Shown piece after piece: positions 52,423 through 60,497 of a stretch of 64,000 nt of DNA. Position 1 is the first letter of the stretch. Every line of letters begins with the position of its first letter. Below the pieces are notes generated by a model that made no database searches, had not been told where the DNA came from, and saw only the letters and a program-made list of their open reading frames with translations. The stretch comes from Amycolatopsis roodepoortensis (GTDB lineage Bacteria > Actinomycetota > Actinomycetes > Mycobacteriales > Pseudonocardiaceae), in the NCBI RefSeq assembly GCF_014873915.1, contig NZ_JADBEJ010000005.1:2790001-2854000 (forward strand). The letters run 5' to 3'. The translations under genes and the position numbers were made by a program.

Positions 52423-53628
52423 TCAAGCCGCAGCCGGGGCAGGAGTGGTCTCGGGGTGCCGGTAGTAGGTCTTGTTGCGGAGCATGGCGAACAGGACGTC
52501 GCAGCGGCGCCGCGCCAGGCAGATCAGCGCGGCGTTGTGCTTCTTCCCTTCATCGCGTTTTCGCTGGTAATAGGCCCTGCTGGTGGGGTCGGACAAGGCT
52601 GCGAACGCGGCGAGGAAGAACGCCCGCTTGAGTTTGCGGTTGCCGGTGCGGGCCGGGTGCTCGCCCTTGATGGAGGAGCCCGAGCTGCGGGTGACCGGGG
52701 CGATGCCGGCGTAGGCGGCCAGGTGGCCGGAGGACTTGAACGCCGTGGCGTCGCCGATCTCCAGCAGGATGCGGGCTGCGGTCCTGACCCCGACGCCGGG
52801 CATGGAGGTCAGGACCCCGGCAAGAGGGTGCGCATCGAGTATCCCTTCGACCTCGGTGGCGACCTGTTTGCGTTGCTGGAGAACGGTTTTCAGGCTGTCG
52901 GCCAGACGGGGCAGGACGGTGTCGGCCGCCGTTGTGCCCGGGACGACGACGGTCTGCTCGTCCAGCGCGGCCAGGATCGCGGTGACGAGTTTGTCGCCCA
53001 TGCGGGGCGCGTGCGCGGTGGCGATCGCGGTGAGCTTGCGGCGGCCGGCGGCGCGGATGCCGGTCGGGCCGCCGCAGCGGGACAGGATCTCCAGCACCGC
53101 CGGGTGACTGATCCTCGGGCCGATCGCGCGTTCCAGGGCGGGGTGGACGCCGGTGAGCAGGCCGCGGATGCGGTTGCCGATCCGGGTGGCCTCACCGGCC
53201 AGGTCGTCGTCGAACCCGACCAGCACGTCCAGCTCGGCCAGGGCGTCGTCGCCGACGTCGACCGGGCGCAGCGTGTGCGGCAGCGAGCGGGCGGCGTCGG
53301 CGATGACGAACGCGTCCCGGGCGTCGGTTTTCGCGCGGCCGGGGTAGAGGTCGGCGATGCGTCGCATGGCCAGGCCGGGCAGGTAGGCCACCCGGTGGCC
53401 GGCCGCGCGGGCCACCGCGACCGGCAGCGCGCCGATCGTCGCCGGTTGATCGACCACCACCAGCAACGGCCCGTGCGCGGCGAGCTTGTCGAACAGCGCC
53501 CGCAGCTTCGGTTCGCTGTTGGGCAGCGGCGCGTCGTGAAGCCGCTTGCCCGCCGGGTCCAGGCCGACGGCGTGGTGTTCGCCCTTGCCGACGTCCAGGC
53601 CGAGGAACACCTGGTAACCGCTGGTCAT
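52423..53628 (-). CDS. IS110-family transposase (DEDD recombinase)
   Basis: About 401 aa. The RuvC-like DEDD domain has VFLGLDVGKGEHHAVGLD (first Asp), VVVDQPATIGALPVAVAR, GRAKTDARDAFVIADAAR (later Asp residues); the C-terminal Tnp domain has LTSMPGVGVRTAARILLEIGD and AYAGIAPVTRSSGSS with the conserved Ser. It recombines DNA using a bridge RNA. ATG 53628 (MTSGYQVFLGL) is taken; an upstream ATG-type start at 53685 would add 19 residues. Confidence 0.93.
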   Translation of the reverse strand: MTSGYQVFLGLDVGKGEHHAVGLDPAGKRLHDAPLPNSEPKLRALFDKLAAHGPLLVVVDQPATIGALPVAVARAAGHRVAYLPGLAMRRIADLYPGRAKTDARDAFVIADAARSLPHTLRPVDVGDDALAELDVLVGFDDDLAGEATRIGNRIRGLLTGVHPALERAIGPRISHPAVLEILSRCGGPTGIRAAGRRKLTAIATAHAPRMGDKLVTAILAALDEQTVVVPGTTAADTVLPRLADSLKTVLQQRKQVATEVEGILDAHPLAGVLTSMPGVGVRTAARILLEIGDATAFKSSGHLAAYAGIAPVTRSSGSSIKGEHPARTGNRKLKRAFFLAAFAALSDPTSRAYYQRKRDEGKKHNAALICLARRRCDVLFAMLRNKTYYRHPETTPAPAAA

Positions 53629-53872
53629 CCGTCCTGCCGTTCGTTCGTCGCGGGTGGTCGCCGGTCGGGCATCGACGGCCGGCACCCACGTTACGACGAG
53701 ACCTGCCCGGCGGGCGGCCGTGTCCCTATCAGCGGTCCCTCGATGCCACCAGGTCCGGTGACACCACCCCCCGGATCATGCGCTCGACTGGGGGCGTCAG
53801 TCATGCCGGACCTGGCGACCACGACTCCTTGATCAGGAGCTACGAAAAAGGTAACGGGGGGGGTTCTGAGAG
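53629..53872 (-). ncRNA. Probable bridge-RNA region of the IS110 element
   Basis: In IS110-group elements the bridge RNA is encoded in the non-coding end upstream of the transposase, on the same strand. This segment has that position and size (about 240 bp) and contains several short complementary stretches (for example the CC/GG-rich runs near 53700-53800), but no loop assignment is attempted. From 53873 to 54152 no gene is visible. Confidence 0.4.
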
Positions 53873-54152
53873 GTTTTGTGCGAATCGCGACCTGCGGATC
53901 TTCGGGGCGGATCGGGCTGTTCGCAGAACTGTCACAACTGTTCATTTATGAGAGAAACTACAGGTCCCTTGCCGCGCGAAGCCTGACACCGGTGCCCTTC
54001 CAGGTATCCGATCGGATCCGTTAGGACATTTGCCGGTGGACATGGCTAGGCCGGGGAGAAGAGGTGGCTACGATCGCTTCATCAGGTGTCGCCAAGGTGT
54101 CATCCGTCTTCGGCGCCGGTGGACAGTGAAGAAACTCGTCGAAGGAGCAGTT

Positions 54153-55025
54153 ATGCCGGTGTCCGCACCCGATTTCGAATGGCTGTTCGCCCCAGGAACG
54201 CATCACACACTGTCCCGCGGCGATGTCGCCACCGTCCGGCTGCGGCAGGACGCCTCGCTGTGGCTGCCGTCCGGGCGGGTCGTCGCCGGCGAGCCGGCCA
54301 TGTTCTTGTCGATGTCCGGCTCCGAGGACAGGTTTGTCCAACAGGTGCCACCGGGCCGGTATCCGGTGGTGCTGGTGCTCGCCGTGTTCGGCGAACCGGA
54401 CGAGCAGGATGCGCAGGAGTGGGTCGCGGCGGCCCGGCTGATGATCCGGGACGAGCCAGCCGCCTCCTGGGAGATGGCGACGTGCGCGGGCCAGGATGCC
54501 GCCGAACTGGGCGACGACGAGTACTTCGGCTATCCGGTCGTCGGCGGCGCCGGCGGCTTCGTGGACGCGGCGAACATCGCGGCGCTGCGCGAGAACGACG
54601 ACTACAGCAACCAGCTGCTATCTAACCTGGACATCCACATCCTCGGCGAGACCGACCGCACCGCGCCCGCCACACTGGCCGACGACGGGGACCGGCCCCT
54701 TGCGGTGGCGTTTCCCTCTGGTAGCGGAGACGGGCACTATCCAACCTGGGTTGGGCGCACCGCCGACGGCGAGGTCGCTTGCTTCCTCACCGACTTTTGC
54801 ATCCTGACCGGGGATGGCGATAGCGAGAATGACGAGCCACCCTCAGGCAACGGTCCGATAAGCGTCCCGGAGGACTCGACCACGCCACCACGCCCGCCAT
54901 ATGCGGCCAGGCCACAGCCACTGTCTCCAGTGCAACGGTCTCCAGTGCGGCCCCCCACCGGGATCGCCAGTCCGGCGACTCCGAACATCCGGGCACGCCG
55001 CTCCCCGAGCAGCGATGAAACGTGA
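54153..55025 (+). CDS. DUF4241 protein (transposon cargo)
   Basis: 290 aa. DFEWLFAPGTHHTL, PSGRVVAGEPAMFLS, FVQQVPPGRYPVVLVLAVFG and WEMATCAGQDAAELGDDEYFGYPV, then AFPSGSGDGHYPTWVGRTAD and FLTDFCILTG match DUF4241. The C-terminal 65 residues are Pro/Ser-rich and disordered, longer than usual. DUF4241 occurs as single-domain proteins and as immunity-type partners of polymorphic toxins; its role here is unknown. ATG 54153 has GAAGGAG upstream. It is the only non-transposition gene of the transposon, and nothing else is seen in the following 200 bases. Confidence 0.85.
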   Translation: MPVSAPDFEWLFAPGTHHTLSRGDVATVRLRQDASLWLPSGRVVAGEPAMFLSMSGSEDRFVQQVPPGRYPVVLVLAVFGEPDEQDAQEWVAAARLMIRDEPAASWEMATCAGQDAAELGDDEYFGYPVVGGAGGFVDAANIAALRENDDYSNQLLSNLDIHILGETDRTAPATLADDGDRPLAVAFPSGSGDGHYPTWVGRTADGEVACFLTDFCILTGDGDSENDEPPSGNGPISVPEDSTTPPRPPYAARPQPLSPVQRSPVRPPTGIASPATPNIRARRSPSSDET

Positions 55026-55226
55026 AACCTCGTCGTGCGGGGTTGGGGCGTCGGATCGCGCCCTAAGTGGCGAGACGCATGCGCGTCGCGCGCGAGGCAG
55101 TTTCCCCCAGGGGGCGCTTCCCGGCGATTGGGGTTGCGCGCAGCCCGCGATGGAGTCGTTGTCGCAGTCGATCTCGACCATGACCGGAACGACGTAGCGG
55201 ACCCAACGGGTGGTCATCAGGATCCC

Positions 55227-58200
55227 TTACTTCGCGGTGACGCGCGCCCTTGTCCGGCGCGGCGCGGTGGCGTCGCCGGGGAACAGCGCCCCCGGCACCA
55301 GGTCCAGCGTAGTGACCGGCACCGCGTCAGGCGGCGACAGATCGAGCACCCAGTCCCCGAAGCGGCGGATGGTGTGGGTGATGTACGGGGAGATCGTGGC
55401 CAGATCGTCGGTGTCGATCGGGTGCCCGTCGGAGGCCAGCGCGTTCGCCGCGGCGGTGATGTCGCAGGCGTTGGAGTAGATCACGCAGTTCGCGAGCAGC
55501 TCGTTGAACTTGATGATCTTTTCCTGGTAGTCCGGGTCGTTACGCCCGACCGCCTCCCCGCCGAAACGCAGCCACGCGGAGAACCCGTGGAACGCCTCGG
55601 CCTTGTTGGTGATCGCGGTGATCTGCTCCCGCAACTGCGCGTCCGCGAGGAACCGCAGCAGCGTGATCGTGCGGATGACCCGGCCCAGCTCCCGGAACGC
55701 CCGGTACAGGCGGTTCTTCCGCGAGTTGTTGCCCAGCCGGCGCAGCAGCGTCATCGACGACAACCGGCCCTCGCTGATCGAGATCGCGGTGCGCAGCAGG
55801 TCCGTCCAATGCGTCTCGATCAGGCCCCAGTCGATCACGTTGTCGCCGAACAGCGAGTCGATGTGCGCGAACCCGGTGTCCGCGCTGGGCCGGTAGAAGT
55901 TCAGATCCGCCCAGTTGCGGATGCGCGGGAGCAGGTCGAAGCCGAGCAGCGCGGCGAGCCCGAAAACAGGCAGGGACTGGCCTTGGGTGTCGGCGTGGAT
56001 CGTGTCGGGCTGGATCTCCGAGTCGTTGCGCAGCAACCCTTCGATGATATAGACGGCCGCCCACACCCCGCACGGGATGAAGTGGGAGAACAGGGCGATG
56101 TAGGTGTCGGAGATGTGCCGGTAGGCGATCCCGCCGTAGCCGCCGTAGCGGATGTGGGACTCGGCGAGGATGTTGTTCTCCCACGTGTCCACCTGCGTGC
56201 CGTCCACCGCGACCACCCGGCCGTCGCCCCACATCCCGGCGACGTCGAGCTTCGCGAACTCGTTGATCACGTCGGTGGACGCGGCGTCGATCTTGGCGCA
56301 AGTGGTGTGCTTGTTCGCCGCGATCGACAGCTCGTGCGCGCTGACCTGGTCACGCATGTGCCGCGCGACCTGCGCGGGGCCGAGAAGCGTGCCGTTGGCG
56401 AACACGGTCAGGACGTAGCGGGCCATCGCGTCGCGGATCTTCGGGTCCGATCCCGACGCCGGCCCGAAGTGCCGCGGCCAGCCGACCAGGTGCGCGGTGC
56501 GGGCCAGGATGTCCAGCAGCCCGCGTTCGGGCAGCCGCTGGTGAATCGACTCCTCCAGCGCCAGCGCGGACGGGCGCCGGTCGGCACCCTTGCGGCGCCG
56601 CAGGACCGGGCGGCCGTCCTCGAAGGACAGGTCGGTGTTGTGCGGGAACCCGGCGTCCACCACCGCGGCGATATCGGTCAGCGCCGCCCGGTAGTGCGCC
56701 GTGAGCTCCTTCGGGTCCGAGGGAATCCCGGCCTGGCCGCAGAACTGCTCGGCCAGCGGGACGCACTCATCCCAGGACATCAGCTGCGCGTGCAGGTTGG
56801 CGTAGGAGTCGGCGCCGACCACCGCGATGTCCCCGGAGCGCAGCTCGGAGGCGAGGTAGGAGAACACGCACACCTCCAGGTGACGGCGCACCAGCTTGCC
56901 CGGCCGGTCCTTCACCACCAGGATCTTGCGCCACGCCTCAGTGACGAAGTCGATGTCGATCGCCACCGTCACCGCGTCCGCCCCACGCCCGACGGTCACC
57001 TTCTCCGGGACGTACTCGCCGGTGCGGCCCCGGATCGCGCGCAGGAACTCCACCGCGTCGGCCACGCTGTGATCCGCGCTGGTCGGCTCCAGGTCGAGGG
57101 TGTCGAGCAGGGTGAACAGCGCCGAGCGGTGGCTCTTGTAGAACTTCTCCAGCAACGGCAGGTAGTTGTTGCCGTGGTGCGCCGACACCACCTCATGCGC
57201 TGCCGAGAGCTGCTCCACCCCGCCCGCGTCGGCCAGCGTCTTGAGCAGCAGCCGCCCGGCCCGCTCGGCCACCGCGGCCGCGGGTTCCGGCGCGGTCGCG
57301 CCGTCGTTGTCTGGTGCGGTGGCCTCCCGGGCGCCGGCCAGGACATCACCGAACACGTCCAGCAGCCGCTCGGACTCGGCGCGGTGCTGCTCATGCAGCT
57401 CGACCAGCCGCTCCTTGCCCTTCTTGTGGATCACCGCCATCCGCTTGCAGAACATCGTCGCGACCTCGTCCCGGGCCGTGGTCCGGCACTCGTGGATCAG
57501 GCTCGCCAGCAACGTCCACCGCTTCGCCTCGCCGATATCCCGCATGTCGCCGACGTCGGTCACCCGCGCCTCCCCGGCGAAATGCGCGATCTTCGTCGCC
57601 GGGATGCCGTCGAGCCACTGCTCGGTCGCGCCGAGCTCGTCCAGCGCTTGCAGGTGGGCCAGGCGAAGCTTGAACTTTCCCACCGACGCCGCCTTCGCCG
57701 GCGTCTTCAGCCGGTCAAACTCGCTGCGCCGCGATGTCGGGTCCAGCCACAGCAGCCGCGCGAGCCGCCGCCGGTCCGCCGCGTCCAGCCGGGTCGCGAC
57801 CAGCCCGAACAACGCGGTGTTCGTCTCGGTGCGGCTCGCGGAGACCATCTTGTCCAGCGTGGTGAACCCCGGCAGCTCGCGCCGTGCCCGGACCAGCTCC
57901 TCCAGCGCGACGTTGATCAGGTCGGCCGGGTTGTCCTTCGTGGTGACCGCCTTGCGGATCGCTTTCTCGGCGATCGCGCGTGCCTCGGCGGGCTTGTAGA
58001 CCACATTCAGTCGGTCACGGACGTAGTCACGGTGGCGACACAACGTCCGATCCGACTCGTGCACCGCCAGGACGTCCTCGGCCAGGCCCAGCGCGGCCCG
58101 GACATGGTTGATCACCACCACCGGCACGTCAGCCAGCTTCGGGAAATGCCCCAGCCGCTGGTAGCACTTCAGCAGCACCACCAACGCCAGGAAGTTCGGC

Positions 58201-58325
58201 TCGCCCTGACTCCGCCCCCGAGCCCACTCAATCTCGCCGGCGACCGGCGTGAACGCCTCCGCCAGCTCACGGACCGACACCACCCGCTTGAACCGAGGAT
58301 AGGCGGTCCGATCGATCGAAGCCAC
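55227..58325 (-). CDS. tnpA: Tn3-family transposase (TnpA)
   Basis: 1032 aa, the usual size. N-terminal DUF4158-type DNA-binding part (RFKRVVSVRELAEAFTPVAG); C-terminal DDE domain with AVDGTQVDTWENNILAESH, IHADTQGQSLPVFGLAALLG (both Asp) and AITNKAEAFHGFSAWLRFGG (Glu), with PRIRNWADLNFYRP between. It is intact from start to stop and its start lies about 100 bases inside the right terminal repeat. It cuts and joins the terminal repeats and gives 5-bp duplications. Confidence 0.96.
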   Translation of the reverse strand: MASIDRTAYPRFKRVVSVRELAEAFTPVAGEIEWARGRSQGEPNFLALVVLLKCYQRLGHFPKLADVPVVVINHVRAALGLAEDVLAVHESDRTLCRHRDYVRDRLNVVYKPAEARAIAEKAIRKAVTTKDNPADLINVALEELVRARRELPGFTTLDKMVSASRTETNTALFGLVATRLDAADRRRLARLLWLDPTSRRSEFDRLKTPAKAASVGKFKLRLAHLQALDELGATEQWLDGIPATKIAHFAGEARVTDVGDMRDIGEAKRWTLLASLIHECRTTARDEVATMFCKRMAVIHKKGKERLVELHEQHRAESERLLDVFGDVLAGAREATAPDNDGATAPEPAAAVAERAGRLLLKTLADAGGVEQLSAAHEVVSAHHGNNYLPLLEKFYKSHRSALFTLLDTLDLEPTSADHSVADAVEFLRAIRGRTGEYVPEKVTVGRGADAVTVAIDIDFVTEAWRKILVVKDRPGKLVRRHLEVCVFSYLASELRSGDIAVVGADSYANLHAQLMSWDECVPLAEQFCGQAGIPSDPKELTAHYRAALTDIAAVVDAGFPHNTDLSFEDGRPVLRRRKGADRRPSALALEESIHQRLPERGLLDILARTAHLVGWPRHFGPASGSDPKIRDAMARYVLTVFANGTLLGPAQVARHMRDQVSAHELSIAANKHTTCAKIDAASTDVINEFAKLDVAGMWGDGRVVAVDGTQVDTWENNILAESHIRYGGYGGIAYRHISDTYIALFSHFIPCGVWAAVYIIEGLLRNDSEIQPDTIHADTQGQSLPVFGLAALLGFDLLPRIRNWADLNFYRPSADTGFAHIDSLFGDNVIDWGLIETHWTDLLRTAISISEGRLSSMTLLRRLGNNSRKNRLYRAFRELGRVIRTITLLRFLADAQLREQITAITNKAEAFHGFSAWLRFGGEAVGRNDPDYQEKIIKFNELLANCVIYSNACDITAAANALASDGHPIDTDDLATISPYITHTIRRFGDWVLDLSPPDAVPVTTLDLVPGALFPGDATAPRRTRARVTAK

Positions 58326-58428
58326 CCAGCACCCCAGGCCCAGCCAGCGGACGTAACCCAGCGCACCCTAACCAACACCCGCCGCACCCACGTCACACGG
58401 GCTCTCTAACGATCTCTAGCGCCCTCTA

Positions 58429-58481
58429 CCAGGCACTACCCGACCACTTGGCAGGTTTCTCCCGTATCCCGGCGGTCCCCC
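58429..58481 (-). repeat. Right terminal inverted repeat of the Tn3-type transposon
   Basis: Inverted copy of 51444-51496 with a single mismatch, followed by TAGGA at 58482-58486. The first base of the repeat completes a TAG stop codon for the interrupted zinc-ribbon gene. Confidence 0.95.
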
Positions 58482-59731
58482 TAGGAGAAGGTGACGCCCG
58501 CGCAGTCCGGGCACAACGGCCCGGCGGGCTCGCGGCGGAACACCGCGGCTAGTTGGCCGCAGCAGTGGCAGTGCTCGTGTGTGAGCCGTACCGCGTCCAC
58601 ACAGGACAGGCAGACCGGGCCCTCCGGCCAATGTCGTTCGGCGCGGGCGGTGGTTCCGCATCGGGTGCAGGGGACCTGGGCGGCCAGGTAGCACGGCACG
58701 CACCTGGCCACACCGTCCGTAGCTGGCACGGACATCGACGGTCGTTGCCCGCAGTCGGTACACGGCGGACCGGGCCGCACCACTTCCCAGCACGCTTTGC
58801 ACCACGGTCCATTATGGTCACGCGCGCACACCACCTTGTGGACGCCGCAGCCCGAGCACGGTTCGGCCAGCGTCTGGCGGCGGCAGCCGTCGCACCACGG
58901 TTCGCCGTCGGCGTCGCGGTAGGCCACCAACCTGGTCCGGCCGCAGTTGTGGCACGGCTGGCGTGGCCCAGCTTGCTGGGCGCAGGCCCGGCAAACCCCC
59001 GTGCTCAGAATCCCGACCTTGCGGGTCTTCCCGCAGCGCGGGCACAGCACCTCCGGCGCACGCCGGTTGTCGCACTTCTCGCACAGTGGCCCGTCCTCGA
59101 TGAGCCGAGCCGCAGGCTTGTCCTCGCCGCAGTCGATGCACCGGCGCAGCGGCCGTTGATGCCCGCGCTGCCAACACCGCCGGCACACCGGCCGTTTCTC
59201 GTCGTCGCGGACGGTGACCGGCGCCGTCTGGCCGCATCGTGAGCAGGGCTCGGCCAGATGCGTCCGGCGGCATCGTTCGCACCACGCTCCTTCCTCGGTG
59301 TGGGCGGCGGCCAGCACGACCTTGCCGCACATCCAGCAGGGCTCGCGGGGAACGGTCTTGCGGTGGCAGGTGTAGCAGACCCGGCCCTGCGGGCTGTTCT
59401 TCGTGGCCTTCATCGTCCGCCCGCATACCGAGCAGGGCAGCGGGACGCGCCGCTCGCGCTGCCAACACCGCGAACACACCGGCTGCCCGTAGCGCCGCGC
59501 GGCCACCCGCCCCGACCGACCGCACAGCGAGCACGGTTCGGCCCGGCGCTTTCCGTTGCAGTTCTGGCACCACGCCCCCTCCGCCGTACGTCCAATCGGA
59601 ACGGTCAGACGGCCACACCCGACACAGCTCTCCTTGTCCCGGCGGGCGTGGTAGCAGGTATGGCACAGCCCGCTAGCGACCAGAGATCGGTCGCATCCAC
59701 AGCTGGCGCAGACACCTCGCCCTTTCCCCAC
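58481..59731 (-). CDS. Zinc-ribbon array: N-terminal part of a split recombinase gene
   Basis: About 416 aa. It contains 26 CxxC motifs, which pair into 13 consecutive zinc ribbons of about 30 residues (for example CASCGCDRSLVASGLCHTC, CPRCGKTRKVGILSTGVCRA). The frame ends at a TAG made from TA of the target site and G of the transposon. Removal of the transposon joins PLCPDCAGVTFS in frame to YRCPTCGAMG, giving a 14th ribbon and then a recombinase domain. The start is uncertain: GTG 59731 is the first start after the HTH stop with no good ribosome site, so coupling to the HTH gene is likely. Such an array may bind DNA or RNA or proteins. Confidence 0.85.
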   Translation of the reverse strand: MGKGRGVCASCGCDRSLVASGLCHTCYHARRDKESCVGCGRLTVPIGRTAEGAWCQNCNGKRRAEPCSLCGRSGRVAARRYGQPVCSRCWQRERRVPLPCSVCGRTMKATKNSPQGRVCYTCHRKTVPREPCWMCGKVVLAAAHTEEGAWCERCRRTHLAEPCSRCGQTAPVTVRDDEKRPVCRRCWQRGHQRPLRRCIDCGEDKPAARLIEDGPLCEKCDNRRAPEVLCPRCGKTRKVGILSTGVCRACAQQAGPRQPCHNCGRTRLVAYRDADGEPWCDGCRRQTLAEPCSGCGVHKVVCARDHNGPWCKACWEVVRPGPPCTDCGQRPSMSVPATDGVARCVPCYLAAQVPCTRCGTTARAERHWPEGPVCLSCVDAVRLTHEHCHCCGQLAAVFRREPAGPLCPDCAGVTFS

Positions 59732-59751
59732 GTGCGTGACCCGGTGTCCGG

Positions 59752-60135
59752 TCAGCTCTCGGCGTCGAAGAAGTCCGCGGACAACAACGGCATGTCCGGC
59801 ACGGCCGGCCGCGGACCCCGGCGAGCCGGCTCCTCGGTGGCCGATTGCGGCTCGACCTCCACCGCCAGGTCCTCGAAGCGGCAGTCGAGGATCTTGCACA
59901 AGGCCAGGATCAACTCGATCGGCATCTTCGGCGGACGTTCGGTGCTGACGAGCCGGTAGATCGAGCTGCGGTCGAACTCGAAGCCGTACTTGCGCAACTC
60001 CGGGATCAGCTTCGTGGTGGTGTACCAGTTCTTGCGGACCGCCATCAGCTCACGCAGCCGCCACTCGTAGCGCGGCTGCCGGACCTGCACGTCGTCGTTC
60101 TGCTCGTCCGGTCCTTGCCGGGACACCGCGTTCAT
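59752..60135 (-). CDS. XRE-type helix-turn-helix protein of the recombinase module
   Basis: 127 aa. ELMAVRKNWYTTTKLIPELR, FEFDRSSIYRLVSTERPPKM and LALCKILDCRFEDLAVEVEP form a Cro/CI-like HTH (HTH_26 type). ATG 60135 overlaps the stop of the upstream tyrosine-recombinase remnant (ATGA-type overlap), and its stop is close to the zinc-ribbon gene, so the three were one operon. It probably regulates or assists the recombinases. Confidence 0.85.
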   Translation of the reverse strand: MNAVSRQGPDEQNDDVQVRQPRYEWRLRELMAVRKNWYTTTKLIPELRKYGFEFDRSSIYRLVSTERPPKMPIELILALCKILDCRFEDLAVEVEPQSATEEPARRGPRPAVPDMPLLSADFFDAES

Positions 60136-60408
60136 CGCACCCTCCTCCGGCGGCCAGCAGGCTCACCTGACGTGTGATCGCTGAAGTCGTCGTCCATCTC
60201 CGCCTCCGTCTCGGCCATCGCGAAGGCGCGTTGCAGCACGGCTTCCTCGGCACCGCGTCCAGGTGCTCGCGGACCTTTAGGTTCTTGAAGTCGCTGCTGA
60301 CCGCCGTGTAGATCGCCGTGGTCGCCGCGTGGGAATGACCGACCTGGTCAGTGACGAACTGCCCGTCATAGCCGGACTCGATCAGCCTGGTCACGTACGT
60401 TCTCCTTC
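60132..60408 (-). pseudogene. Truncated and frameshifted tyrosine recombinase
   Basis: Only the last part remains: RTYVTRLIESGYDGQFVTDQ, VGHSHAATTAIYTAVSSDFK (box with His and the nucleophile Tyr), and LKVREHLDA, then a frame change near 60258 to EEAVLQRAFAMAETEAEMDD and RRRRVR. The N-terminal 300 or so residues are missing; a sharp break near 60408 joins unrelated DNA. It preceded the HTH and zinc-ribbon recombinase genes. Confidence 0.75.
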
Positions 60409-60497
60409 TTCCCGCACTCGGCGTGTGCGGTGGGGTTCGTGTGGCGATTGAGCAGGGACGGCCTTTGTGACTTTGTTCGCCGCGCCAGCGACGGCTC

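Larger units (their letters stand above)
52379..53872. mobile_element. IS110-family insertion inside the Tn3-type transposon (approximate ends)
   Basis: CTCTCAGAAC (52379-52388) and GTTCTGAGAG (53863-53872) form a 10-bp inverted pair around one IS110-type gene and about 235 bp of non-coding DNA upstream of it. IS110 elements have short or no terminal repeats, so the true ends may differ by some bases. The element separates tnpR from the rest of the transposon. Confidence 0.65.
51444..58481. mobile_element. Tn3-family transposon, 7038 bp, with TAGGA target duplication
   Basis: 53-bp terminal inverted repeats (51444-51496 and 58429-58481, starting GGGGGACCGCC) differ at one base. TAGGA occurs immediately outside both ends (51439-51443 and 58482-58486), the 5-bp duplication expected of Tn3 elements. 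Inside are a serine resolvase, an IS110 element, a DUF4241 gene and a 1032-aa TnpA. It split a zinc-ribbon recombinase gene; removal with one TAGGA restores the frame. Confidence 0.97.
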
